A stretch of DNA of 58,334 nucleotides, from the NCBI GenBank assembly GCA_001603145.1, contig LVBI01000039.1, positions 1-58,334 on the forward strand, given 5' to 3'. Of this stretch, positions 32,835 through 41,394 are shown in pieces. The position numbers and the translations under genes were made by a program. The stretch comes from Spirochaetales bacterium Spiro_07. GTDB lineage: Bacteria; Spirochaetota; Spirochaetia; Treponematales; Treponemataceae. Position 1 is the stretch's first letter, and every line of letters starts with the position of its first letter. The notes beneath the pieces are model-generated. The model was given only the letters and a program-made list of their open reading frames with translations, searched no databases and was not told where the DNA came from.

Positions 32835-34187
32835 ATGAAAAAGGTTATTTCAATCTTACTGTGTCTTGCCGTAAGCTTCGCTGCATTTTCACAGTCAGTG
32901 TCGATAACTAACACCGTTTCTACAGAACCGGTAATTACTATCGATGATGGAAATAATTACTGGGGCTTTACAGATGACTACTTTCTTAGAGAAGAAGTAG
33001 TCGGTGAAGCTATTACAGCTGACGGACGTGCAAAGGTCAAGGGAAAAATCCGCTTTGACCTTCAGACACTCACACCAGATCAACAAACATCAATTCTTTC
33101 TGTTAAGCCACGCTGGTCTTGGAACTCACTTGCAGATGCAAATGACGGCAAACGCTCAAGAGTTGCTGCATTGCTCAAACCGTTTGACTGGCTTGAAATC
33201 GGCATAGGCAACCTTGCCGGTGTTGGTTATGCATTTAAGCTTGGCCCTAATTTTTCAGGCAACGGATGGACAGATGACTACAATGAAGGCTGGAACGTAA
33301 TCAACGGCCTTGTAGGTAATTTTCAGAATATCCACATGCTGATTAAAGACGGCATTCAGTTTTCTTACATCGGCGTGCCTGGGCTTAAAGTCAGCTTCGG
33401 CTTGCGCTCTGCAAGTCCTAATAGAAACTCAATGATTAAGAAAGGCATGTTCAATGGTGCAGCTCTTGGTGCACTTTACAAGACAGACTTGTTTGAAATC
33501 GGTGCAAAATGGGCTGGCAACTTCGGCTATGAAAAAGGCTACTTGGCAGAAGAAAATGACAAGGCATATCAGGATCATACATTCTATGCGGCAGTTACTT
33601 TCAAAGGTCTTGAAGAAGCCAAAATCGGCACATCTCTTCATGCTGGTGCAGGCTTCTACACAGAAAAGGCTTCTGCTGTAAAAGGCTCAAAAGCTACTAC
33701 AGCTTTCCTTTTTGACGTTGGTGCAGGTTTCGACTTCCGCAACGGCATTTCAGATGATGTAAATGTTGCTGTCGGCTACAACAAAATCGGCGGCACAACT
33801 TCAAAGGTCCTTCCTTTCTGCGTACGCAACACTTTGGAATACTCTGCTTCAAGTGATTCGACATTCACATTTGAATTGTGCTATGCACAGGCCGGCTTGA
33901 AAGAGAAAAAGCAAGTTGCAGGTGCTGTAAACACAAATAACAATGCAATCGGCCCGGCAGGTGCTGTTCATACACCAACTGTAAATGATGAATATGGCTG
34001 GCTTGTTGCTGCCGTGCCAACTTTCGAGTTTACGATGGGTGCACACACATTCAGCATGGGCGTAAAGTCTGTAGTTCTAGGCGACATCGTTCCGCACGAA
34101 AAATCTGGTCATGAATGGTCTTGGACAGGATTGCGCGGCAAACAAGCTAATATCAGCTTTCCGCTTTCTTGGGCTTATGAGTTCTAA
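32835..34187 (+). CDS. Predicted outer-membrane beta-barrel protein
   Basis: 450 residues. Signal peptide with cleavage likely after AAFS (residues 1-19, then QSVSITNT). The mature chain is rich in Gly, Asn and aromatic residues in alternating pattern and ends in LSWAYEF; a terminal phenylalanine in a final beta-strand is the usual outer-membrane (BamA) signal. No known treponemal porin family (Msp, Tp92) is recognised. AAAGGAG stands eight bases before the ATG. TTGACA at 32738-32743 is a possible -35 but no good -10 follows. A strong terminator follows the gene. Two cysteines are present. Confidence 0.7.
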   Translation: MKKVISILLCLAVSFAAFSQSVSITNTVSTEPVITIDDGNNYWGFTDDYFLREEVVGEAITADGRAKVKGKIRFDLQTLTPDQQTSILSVKPRWSWNSLADANDGKRSRVAALLKPFDWLEIGIGNLAGVGYAFKLGPNFSGNGWTDDYNEGWNVINGLVGNFQNIHMLIKDGIQFSYIGVPGLKVSFGLRSASPNRNSMIKKGMFNGAALGALYKTDLFEIGAKWAGNFGYEKGYLAEENDKAYQDHTFYAAVTFKGLEEAKIGTSLHAGAGFYTEKASAVKGSKATTAFLFDVGAGFDFRNGISDDVNVAVGYNKIGGTTSKVLPFCVRNTLEYSASSDSTFTFELCYAQAGLKEKKQVAGAVNTNNNAIGPAGAVHTPTVNDEYGWLVAAVPTFEFTMGAHTFSMGVKSVVLGDIVPHEKSGHEWSWTGLRGKQANISFPLSWAYEF

Positions 34188-34223
34188 CCTAAGTTCATAA
34201 CAAGTTAAAACAGATAGGTTAAA

Positions 34224-34255
34224 ACAGCAGGCTGCTTCAGCAGCCTGTTTTTTTT
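34224..34255 (+). terminator. Terminator of the barrel-protein gene
   Basis: Stem CAGGCTGC/GCAGCCTG with loop TTCA, then eight T. Confidence 0.85.
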
Positions 34256-34303
34256 CTGCGGCATGTCTGCAAACTTTCTTTCGATAAAACAACGTTAAAG
34301 CAC

Positions 34304-34332
34304 TTGACTATTTTCTTTGTTTTAGCTAATAT
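34304..34332 (+). promoter_or_regulatory. Promoter of tRNA-Pro, perhaps also of the adenylate cyclase
   Basis: TTGACT (34304-34309), 17-base spacer, TAATAT (34327-34332). No terminator lies between the tRNA and the cyclase gene 46 bases later. Confidence 0.6.
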
Positions 34333-34374
34333 CATTGCATAAGCTGTTTCAAACAGCTTGCCTGAAAAGGTTTT

Positions 34375-34447
34375 CGGAATGTAGCGCAGCTGGTAGCGCG
34401 TCTGGTTTGGGACCAGAATGTCGCAGGTTCAAATCCTGTCATTCCGA
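34375..34447 (+). tRNA. tRNA-Pro (TGG)
   Basis: 73 nt. Acceptor stem CGGAATG/CATTCCG, discriminator A, CCA not encoded. Anticodon stem TCTGG/CCAGA with loop TTTGGGA (anticodon TGG) and T-arm GCAGGTTCAAATCCTGT. Confidence 0.95.
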
Positions 34448-34493
34448 CTATTCAACTTAGCTGTTCATATAAAGCTGCAAAGTCAAAAAACTT

Positions 34494-36356
34494 ATGTTAC
34501 ACGAACATCAAAGGGCTTTGCGGCCCATTGCCTTAAAACTGATTATAATCATAATTGCAATTGTTCTTGCAGCACTTCTCGTTTCAACTACAATAATTAC
34601 AAACATCATTAGAGATGACGTACGCGTAACCGCTGAAAACAACAACTTTGCGCTCAACCAGCACGCCGCTTCAGAAACTGAAATTTTTCTCAACTCGATA
34701 ATAACAAACACTTCGTTCATCATAAATGTAATGAATTCTAGAGATTCTGTGCTTGCAGACGAGCAGATTAATTCGCTGTTTGACGGAAACAGAATGATTG
34801 GCGCAATTGCCGTAAGCGGCTTTACGCAGCTTTTGAACACACACCTGCTCTACCCGCTCGGCATTGACGGCAAGGACATTACAGCCTACATAAAAGACCA
34901 AGGCGAATTTTTTGACCGTGCCGAAAACGGCGAAACAATCTTGCTGAATGCGTCGCCATATTTTAAGTCTAATCTTCTTGCATTGATTATGCCGCTTGAG
35001 CTTAACGGCGAAACTTCGGCTGTGCTTGTCATTTTTTCGCCGGAAAGCCTGGCCGCGACATTTTCAAGCGAAACTAACACTGCAATGCTCATAAATACAG
35101 CCGGCGACATATTGATTTCGAACAACATGGATTCGCTCATCGAAAGCCGTTCGATAGCTGATTCGCAAATCTATAATATAGTTTTTGAAAACAAGTCGCG
35201 GCAGCAGCAGCTTGTGTACAAAGGCGAAGACGGCTCTGAATATTTCGCTTCTTATTACAAGCTTTTGTCAGACGAAATTGCCGTTGTAACGCAGATTCAA
35301 GACAAAATCGTTTTTGAGGCGCTTCAGACGGCGCTGCGCCGCAATTTGTGGCTTGAAATGACGCTGCTCTTTTCGGCAATTCTCATAGTGTGGTTCATTT
35401 CAAAAACAATAAGCGTACCGATTGAAGAGCTGACAGAAGCGGTCAAATGCATTGAGCAAGGCCAGTTCGACGTTTCGATTAAGAAGCGCACACATGACGA
35501 GCTTTCTGTTCTGGCCGAAAGCATTGAGCAGATGGGGCAAGGACTTGCGGAGCGCGGCAGACTAAAAGAAACTTTCGGCAAATTCATCAACACCGAAATT
35601 GCGGAACGTGCCATGCGCGGCGAGCTGAAGCTCGGCGGCGAAAACCGCAAGGTTACGATTTTCTTTACAGACATACGCTCGTTTACGGCAAAAGCCGAAA
35701 AGATGAAGCCTGAAGCATTGGTTGCATTCCTCAACAGATACCTTGAGCGCATGGTTGAGTGCGTAACCCAAACCGGCGGCTGTGTAGACAAATTCATCGG
35801 CGACTCAATTATGGCTGTTTGGGGTGCACCGCTTGCAGGCGAATCACCGAAAGCAAATGCGCTCGCCGCAGTTACAACCGCGCTGATGATGCGCAATGCG
35901 CTGATTAAGTTCAACGAAGAAGAGAAAGCCGCCGGAAGAGAGCCGATTCAGTTCGGCTGCGGCATTTCAAGCGGCGACGTAACGGCAGGCCAAATCGGCT
36001 CAAAAGAGCGCATGGAATACACTGTCATCGGCGACACCGTAAACCTTGCTTCAAGAATCGAAGCAATCAACAAGCCGCTCTGCACAGATATACTCATTTC
36101 TGAACAGACTTACGAATTTTTGAAAGACGACATTATCGTTGAAGAGATGCCGTCTTTTAAAGTTAAGGGCAAAAGCAAGCAGATTAGGCTTTTTGCGGTT
36201 GTTGCCCTGAAAGACACAGCGAACACGCCTCTTGAGAACACTCAACAGGCTTCAACTTTAAAAGAAGTCCGGGCTGTTTTGGGCTATGAAGAGCCGGACT
36301 TAGCGAAAGTGGACATCAATGAAGAAGAAAAGAAATATTCTGTTCAAAAAAAATGA
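34494..36356 (+). CDS. Membrane adenylate/guanylate cyclase with HAMP domain (class III)
   Basis: 620 residues. One membrane helix near 15-38, an extracytoplasmic sensor region to about 280, a second helix (MTLLFSAILIVWFIS, near 290), a HAMP linker (about 300-350), then a class III cyclase catalytic domain. Metal-binding Asp393 (FFTDIRSF) and Asp437 (FIGDSIMAVWGAP) are present, with K in VDKFIGD and the EYTVIGDTVNLASRIE segment. It should make cAMP in response to an outside signal. No Shine-Dalgarno sequence precedes the ATG. It overlaps the next gene by 38 bases. A cNMP-barrel-like protein at 9070-10278 is a possible cAMP reader, only by inference. Confidence 0.9.
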   Translation: MLHEHQRALRPIALKLIIIIIAIVLAALLVSTTIITNIIRDDVRVTAENNNFALNQHAASETEIFLNSIITNTSFIINVMNSRDSVLADEQINSLFDGNRMIGAIAVSGFTQLLNTHLLYPLGIDGKDITAYIKDQGEFFDRAENGETILLNASPYFKSNLLALIMPLELNGETSAVLVIFSPESLAATFSSETNTAMLINTAGDILISNNMDSLIESRSIADSQIYNIVFENKSRQQQLVYKGEDGSEYFASYYKLLSDEIAVVTQIQDKIVFEALQTALRRNLWLEMTLLFSAILIVWFISKTISVPIEELTEAVKCIEQGQFDVSIKKRTHDELSVLAESIEQMGQGLAERGRLKETFGKFINTEIAERAMRGELKLGGENRKVTIFFTDIRSFTAKAEKMKPEALVAFLNRYLERMVECVTQTGGCVDKFIGDSIMAVWGAPLAGESPKANALAAVTTALMMRNALIKFNEEEKAAGREPIQFGCGISSGDVTAGQIGSKERMEYTVIGDTVNLASRIEAINKPLCTDILISEQTYEFLKDDIIVEEMPSFKVKGKSKQIRLFAVVALKDTANTPLENTQQASTLKEVRAVLGYEEPDLAKVDINEEEKKYSVQKK

Positions 36357-38874
36357 TAAAATAGTCATTCTCATTTGCTCGTTGGGCATCGCTTTTTCTC
36401 TTATTGGCTACTTCAGAGATGTCTACAAAACGAATCTGCGCACAGACGAAAAGCCCATAGCGCGCCTTACAGACAGAAATAAGTCTGTGCAAAGGCGTTT
36501 CAGAGACCGCCTCGTCTGGGACATAATCAAAGAAAACACGCCGCTTTATGTCGGCGACTTCGTCCGCACAACAGCTTTTGCCGAAGCAGAAATTACGTTC
36601 GATTCAGGCACAATCATCAATATGTCGCACAACAGCTTGATTGAGATTCTGCCTGAATCAGACATTGCAAATTTGAAAATCACTTCCGGAACAGTTTCAA
36701 TCAAGACGCCGGAAAAAATCACATTGAAAGCCGGACGTGAAACGCTTGAAATCAGCGAAGATTCAATCGTTTCGATGAACATTCAGCCTGAGCTGTTGCC
36801 GCAGACAGACGAAGCAGTTACGCCGCTTATTCTTACAGACGGAATGCTTGAAAACCCCGCTTCAGCCGCATCAAACCGCCATATCAGCGTTTCAGTTGAA
36901 AGAGGTATGGTAAGGCAGAGCAAGGGCGATGGTTCGATTATTGAGCTTAACGCAGGTTCTCAGATTGTAATGGACAGCGAAGGCCATCAGCTTAAGCAGC
37001 CCGCATTGATTATGATAAGCCCGAAAGTTTCGCAAAAAATCATCAAGAACGATAACGAAACTGCAACGATGCTTTTCAACTGGAAGCCGCTCAACTATGA
37101 GAAAGACATGCTCACAAAAATTGAGCTTTCTTATGATAAAGACGGAATCTATCCGTATCAGAATAAGACTGTAGAAGCAGAAGAAACTACATTCACGCTG
37201 CCGAACCGCACAATATACTGGAAGGCTTACCCTGTAACAAAAGACGGCGACGACGAAAAATACATTGACTCTGCTCTTCAAGGCTCAATTTCAGTATTTT
37301 CGATTACGCCGATAAAGAAGCTTCAGCCGGTGAACAACGTGGGGCTTACATACAAGGCAGCGCAGAACGGCATCCAGTTCGCATGGACTCATGACGACCT
37401 TGCACGCGGCTACGAGCTTCAGATTGCCGACAACGCCGAGATGAACAGCCCTGTAATCAGCTACACCACGGCAAAGACAGAGGCAAAGCTTGACTTAATC
37501 GATTACGGCACTTGGTACTGGCAGATTACTCCGATTTACGATGATTCAATTGTGGCTTCGCCTGCATTGAGCAGCGTCAGCACCTTTACAGTGCAAAAGC
37601 CTGTTGCGCTTAAGCCAGTGGTAACGTATAAGCCTGAAGACAATTTCGTTGCATACACCGCAAACGGCAGGCAGCCTATTCTGTTTAACTGGGCTGCTTC
37701 TAACGGCGCAGTTTCTTATACGCTGAAAATCGCAGACAACCCGCGGCTCAAGAACCCGGTTGCAGAAATCAACTGCAATCAGACTTATTATTCGCTCAAC
37801 ACGAATCAGTTCAACATTGCGGAAGGCAAGCATTGGTATTGGGCTATTACTTTTACAGACAAAGACGGAAATATTGCGCCTTACACAGAAGTGAAATCGT
37901 TCTATCCGCTTTCTCATTCGCCTTATTTCAAGTCTATTTCGCCTGACGACAAGATTACTGTAACGCAAGAAGAATTCTCAAATACGATTTTCGCCATCGA
38001 AACGAATATACCTGTTGACAGCCGCTTCGTTGTTTCAAGCAACGCAGACTTCAAAGACTTGATTATAGATGCAAGAATAAAGACGACAGCTTTCAAGATT
38101 TCAACAAAACTTAAGCCGGGCTTTTATTACTGGAAGCTGATTAACGGCAATTATTCTTCTGAAACTAGAAGCTTCCTCATAAAAGCTGACGGTTCAGATT
38201 CATCTGCAAAAATTGAGTACCCAGAAATGACATATATTTCCGGTGCAGATTTTACCATGGGCAACGATTCAGGCACAAGCTATGAAAAAGGCGAACATTC
38301 TGTTCATCTTTCGAGCTTCTACATTGGAAAATCTGAAATTACGAGAAAGCAGTACAATCAGCTTTTGGGCAGAGAAACGCCTAAAGATGAAGAAAATCTG
38401 CCGGCGACAAGCATTTCATGGTTTGAAGCCGTTGACTATTGCAATAAGCTCAGCATGACGCAAGGACTTGAAGCCGCTTACACTATTTCAGGCTCAAACG
38501 TAATCTGGAATCAGAAAGCAAACGGCTACAGGCTTCTTACAGAAGCTGAATGGGAATATGCCGCGAAGACAGCGCCGAAATATTCTGTATGGACTAAGGA
38601 AAACAGCGACAGCAAGGCTCATCCGGCTTCTGGCGGCGATTCAATCGAGAACCTTCTCGGCAACGTTTCTGAATGGTGCTGGGATTATCTTGGCTATTAC
38701 AGAAAGAGCGCCGAAACAAACCCAGCCGGAATCAGTACCGGCACGGAGCGTGTAATCCGCGGTGGAAACCATAGCAGCTCTGCACAGAAAGCGACACCGA
38801 CATTCAGAGAAAGTCTCAAGCCGCAAGATAAATCGCATACGACGGGCTTCAGAATCGCCAGAAACGGCGAGTAA
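36319..38874 (+). CDS. FecR-domain protein with C-terminal formylglycine-enzyme-like domain
   Basis: 851 residues. A membrane helix at about 15-33 (IVILICSLGIAFSLIGYF) anchors it. Residues 85-170 are FecR-like (VGDFVRTTAFAEAEITFDSGTIINM). Residues about 240-620 hold several beta-sandwich/fibronectin-like repeats (forms of FNWAASNGAVSYTLKIADN and YWAIT/YWQIT). Residues about 640-851 are a SUMF1/FGE-sulfatase-type domain: MTYISGADFTMGND, SSFYIGKSEITRKQYNQLLG, ATSISWFEAVDYCNKLS, YRLLTEAEWEYAAK, LGNVSEWCWD and TTGFRIARN. Most such bacterial domains bind or modify targets without sulfatase activation. Translation is probably coupled to the cyclase, whose end it overlaps by 38 bases. It likely faces the periplasm. 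Confidence 0.85.
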   Translation: MKKKRNILFKKNDKIVILICSLGIAFSLIGYFRDVYKTNLRTDEKPIARLTDRNKSVQRRFRDRLVWDIIKENTPLYVGDFVRTTAFAEAEITFDSGTIINMSHNSLIEILPESDIANLKITSGTVSIKTPEKITLKAGRETLEISEDSIVSMNIQPELLPQTDEAVTPLILTDGMLENPASAASNRHISVSVERGMVRQSKGDGSIIELNAGSQIVMDSEGHQLKQPALIMISPKVSQKIIKNDNETATMLFNWKPLNYEKDMLTKIELSYDKDGIYPYQNKTVEAEETTFTLPNRTIYWKAYPVTKDGDDEKYIDSALQGSISVFSITPIKKLQPVNNVGLTYKAAQNGIQFAWTHDDLARGYELQIADNAEMNSPVISYTTAKTEAKLDLIDYGTWYWQITPIYDDSIVASPALSSVSTFTVQKPVALKPVVTYKPEDNFVAYTANGRQPILFNWAASNGAVSYTLKIADNPRLKNPVAEINCNQTYYSLNTNQFNIAEGKHWYWAITFTDKDGNIAPYTEVKSFYPLSHSPYFKSISPDDKITVTQEEFSNTIFAIETNIPVDSRFVVSSNADFKDLIIDARIKTTAFKISTKLKPGFYYWKLINGNYSSETRSFLIKADGSDSSAKIEYPEMTYISGADFTMGNDSGTSYEKGEHSVHLSSFYIGKSEITRKQYNQLLGRETPKDEENLPATSISWFEAVDYCNKLSMTQGLEAAYTISGSNVIWNQKANGYRLLTEAEWEYAAKTAPKYSVWTKENSDSKAHPASGGDSIENLLGNVSEWCWDYLGYYRKSAETNPAGISTGTERVIRGGNHSSSAQKATPTFRESLKPQDKSHTTGFRIARNGE

Positions 38875-38894
38875 AAGCTAATACAGCGTAATAC

Positions 38895-39548
38895 TTAATA
38901 ATAGATTTTTGTGTAGCCTAGATATTTCGGTTTTGAATATTCTGACGTAAGAGAAGTTGTCTGCAGCACAGAAACAGCATAAGCGGCCACATACCACGGT
39001 CCGGTAGAAGTTTCTGAACCGTTCAAATCTGCTTCTCCATTTCTAGGATATTCAGTTGAAGAGAACTGAAATGATTCGCCAGGCAGATAGCGTGCAGGCG
39101 TACCTGAATCAGCTCCGTCTATTTTTATGCATTTTGTATAAGATGTTTCATCGAACAGCCTTATTTCAACATTTTGATTTGTTTGAGCAGACGGAATAAT
39201 ATAATCAGCACCGTTCAATTTTTGATAACCTAATGAATCAAGTTTGTTTTTTCCGCCGATGCCTGTCGTTTCAGCAGAGATTGTACTGTAATGATTTGTT
39301 ATATTTGCTGCAGATGTATAGATCTTGTAATAAATACCTACACCTTTATAACCGTTGGAATATTCTGCATAATTTGCAGCTGCATCGGTTGTAAAGCTGA
39401 AATAATTCTGCGTAGGGTCATCTGGTGCTGGCGAATGATATGAAGTCGGGCTTGAGGCGCTGCTTGAAGAACTTACACCACAAGAAACGCACAGCATAAT
39501 CAGTGCCACGCTTAAAACGATATTAACAAAACTTTTTATGCTATGCAT
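38895..39548 (-). CDS. Small lipoprotein of unknown function
   Basis: 217 residues from the ATG at 39548 (GGAGAAGG just upstream; a longer frame to 39632 lacks such a site). Hydrophobic N-terminus with lipobox MLCVSC near residue 22, then a Ser-rich linker (SSSSSASS). The rest has no recognised domain; it is rich in Tyr, Ser and Thr, as in many treponemal surface proteins. Convergent with the FecR-like gene, with only 20 bases between and no terminator seen. Confidence 0.7.
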   Translation of the reverse strand: MHSIKSFVNIVLSVALIMLCVSCGVSSSSSASSPTSYHSPAPDDPTQNYFSFTTDAAANYAEYSNGYKGVGIYYKIYTSAANITNHYSTISAETTGIGGKNKLDSLGYQKLNGADYIIPSAQTNQNVEIRLFDETSYTKCIKIDGADSGTPARYLPGESFQFSSTEYPRNGEADLNGSETSTGPWYVAAYAVSVLQTTSLTSEYSKPKYLGYTKIYY

Positions 39549-39587
39549 CCCTTCTCCGTAAAAACTAAAACAGGCTGCCGAAAAATT

Positions 39588-39701
39588 GCTGTCATGCTGA
39601 ACTTTGTCCGGCATCTCAGATATGCACACCACAAAGCGTCTGAAACTTCCGTCCGGTGCGTTCAGAATGACTGCGGTTGCTTAGACTACGCTCAGCAACC
39701 G
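39588..39701. repeat. Dispersed repeats R4 and R1 in front of the lipoprotein gene
   Basis: GTCATGCTGAACTTTGTCC...GTTCAGAATGAC (about 39591-39671) is an R4-type element (compare 10308-10394). It is followed by an R1 hairpin CGGTTGCT/AGCAACCG with loop TAGACTACGCTC (39674-39701), the same stem as 2012-2039 with two loop changes. Confidence 0.6.
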
Positions 39702-39724
39702 TTTAGACTGCCTCTTTTACTGAT

Positions 39725-40423
39725 TTAGTTTGCTTTTCCGTCTACAGAAAGGCTGATGAGTCTTGATTTTGCCAAAGTTGCCCACTGGTCAGAAGGATAA
39801 TCGGCAAACAGTTTTTTGTAAGTCTCGGCAGCCTTTTCATAGTTTCCGCGAGATTCTTCGATTCTTCCGATATTGAACAAAGCGCGTGGAACATCTGCAA
39901 AGTCTTCTGATTCTGCGGCAGCATTCAAATAAGCAACAGCATTGTCATAATCGCCAAGCTCGTCGCTGCAGATGCCGCACTGATAATTGCAAAGCCCGAA
40001 AGTGTAAGACTTTTTGTCTGCTTCAGCAGCTGCAAGCCATGCTGCGCGGGCAGCTTCATAGTTCTTTCTTCCGTACTGAATTTCAGCAACAAGTATGTTT
40101 GCACGAACTTTAACAACAACAGGGCCGTTCTTGTCTGCAACAGCCTGTGCCTTTGCAATAAGCTCATCTTCTTTGGCAGTGTCTGTCGTTTCAGAGAACT
40201 TGAGCGTTGCATACTCGTCTGTAATCTTATCAACTTCTGTAAGACCAGCCTTTACAGCCTTTTCATTCATAGAAGAAACAACACCTACAGCAACAATTGC
40301 TAAGATTCCGGCAACAAGTATACCCAAAAGGACAAATCTAAATTTAACGATAAATAAAGTCAATAAATCAGCAAACGTCTTTTTTTCATTTTCATCTGAA
40401 CGTTTATTAGCTTCCTGTGACAT
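39725..40423 (-). CDS. Membrane-anchored TPR protein
   Basis: 232 residues. A short charged cytoplasmic start, one membrane helix (about 27-49, FVLLGILVAGILAIVAVGVV), then tetratricopeptide-like helical repeats to the end (YEAARAAWLAAAEAD, YDNAVAYLNAAAES, YEKAAETYKKLFADYPSD). The layout is that of YfgM/TPR-21 proteins, which work near the Sec translocon in other bacteria; a similar job is only possible here. GGAG stands before the ATG. It follows the degenerate NtrC-type regulator gene by 14 bases. Confidence 0.8.
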   Translation of the reverse strand: MSQEANKRSDENEKKTFADLLTLFIVKFRFVLLGILVAGILAIVAVGVVSSMNEKAVKAGLTEVDKITDEYATLKFSETTDTAKEDELIAKAQAVADKNGPVVVKVRANILVAEIQYGRKNYEAARAAWLAAAEADKKSYTFGLCNYQCGICSDELGDYDNAVAYLNAAAESEDFADVPRALFNIGRIEESRGNYEKAAETYKKLFADYPSDQWATLAKSRLISLSVDGKAN

Positions 40424-40437
40424 AAAAAGTCTCCTAT

Positions 40438-41310
40438 TTATTTAATGTGCAATTCCTTAATCAGGCGTGATAAATAAGTCCGCTGAATATCTAGCACCTT
40501 TGCCGCCTCTGTCTGATTCCATCTGACTTCAGCGAGAATCTGCGTAATATACTGCTTCTTAAACTGATCCACTGCCGATTTAAGGCTTTTGTCACTATCT
40601 AAAAAAATACCAGAAACGCTCAATATATTCAAGCGCAAATCATCTTTTTCTATAGACGGCGGCACAGCAAATGCACAAGCCCTTTCGATGCAAGACTCAA
40701 GCTCTACCACGTTGAGCGACCAATATGCGTTGCTCAATGCGCCCAAAGCTTCGTCTGAAAAGCCCGAAAAGTTTTTGTTATAGCGTTTTGAATAAATCTC
40801 AAGGAATATTTCAGCAAGCTTCGGAATATCGGCTGTTCTGTTGCGCAAAGCCGGAACATGGACAGGCAGCACTGCAAGCTGATAATACAAATCAGAAGAG
40901 AAAGCGCCTTCAGAGACCATCTCTTCAAGATTTTCAGCAGTTGAGCAAGCAATTCTGCATCGCTTTTCAGAAGAAGCGGCCGAAGCAAGAAAATCATTCA
41001 AAGTTTCTTGAAGCTCTGTCGGCGCTTCTGCAATCTCATCAACGAAAATCATACCAGGTTCAACCGCAAGCACTTTCTCAAAGCTGCTCCGCGTAGCTTC
41101 CTTCGCTGTTATCCGCACGAACGGTTTCGAGCTTTTGCTCAAAACATAAAGCTGCCGCGCAAGATAAGCCCGCCCGGTGCCTCTTTCGCCTAAAAAAAGC
41201 ACAGGAACGTCAGATGATGCAAGGTGCTGAAGCAAAGTCTCTACGCTACGCATTGCACCCGAATTTGCAACAATAGGCATTAATTCCGCTGACAACAGCC
41301 CTTTTTCCAT
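40438..41310 (-). CDS. Degenerate NtrC-type regulator (AAA plus Fis helix-turn-helix)
   Basis: 290 residues from the ATG at 41310 (AGGGAG upstream). It has the enhancer-binding-protein layout: AAA domain (residues about 10-215) and a C-terminal Fis-type helix-turn-helix (WNQTEAAKVLDIQRTYLSRLIKEL). But Walker A reads GERGTGRAYLA, with Arg for the ATP-binding Lys; the region between Walker A and Walker B (FVDEIAEAP) is short and the sigma-54 contact loop GAFTGA is missing. No receiver domain. So it is unlikely to activate sigma-54 and may be a plain DNA-binding protein. No promoter is evident in the 30 bases between the rpsA terminator and the gene. Confidence 0.75.
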   Translation of the reverse strand: MEKGLLSAELMPIVANSGAMRSVETLLQHLASSDVPVLFLGERGTGRAYLARQLYVLSKSSKPFVRITAKEATRSSFEKVLAVEPGMIFVDEIAEAPTELQETLNDFLASAASSEKRCRIACSTAENLEEMVSEGAFSSDLYYQLAVLPVHVPALRNRTADIPKLAEIFLEIYSKRYNKNFSGFSDEALGALSNAYWSLNVVELESCIERACAFAVPPSIEKDDLRLNILSVSGIFLDSDKSLKSAVDQFKKQYITQILAEVRWNQTEAAKVLDIQRTYLSRLIKELHIK

Positions 41311-41341
41311 AAGCTCCCTAAATCCTAAAAGATTTCTATAA

Positions 41342-41374
41342 AAAAAATGCACTGCCCTGAAGCAATGCATTTTT
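41342..41374 (-). terminator. Terminator of the recA-rpsA operon
   Basis: Minus strand stem AAATGCATTGC/GCAGTGCATTT (one G-T pair) with loop TTCAGG, then a run of T. It is about 20 bases after the rpsA stop. Confidence 0.8.
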
Positions 41375-41394
41375 GTAATTAAAACTAATAAAAG

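Noticed and set aside
38219..38874. Sulfatase-activating formylglycine enzyme
   Set aside because: The domain is the end of a FecR-type membrane protein, no sulfatase gene is nearby, and I could not locate the copper-binding cysteine pair of true formylglycine enzymes.
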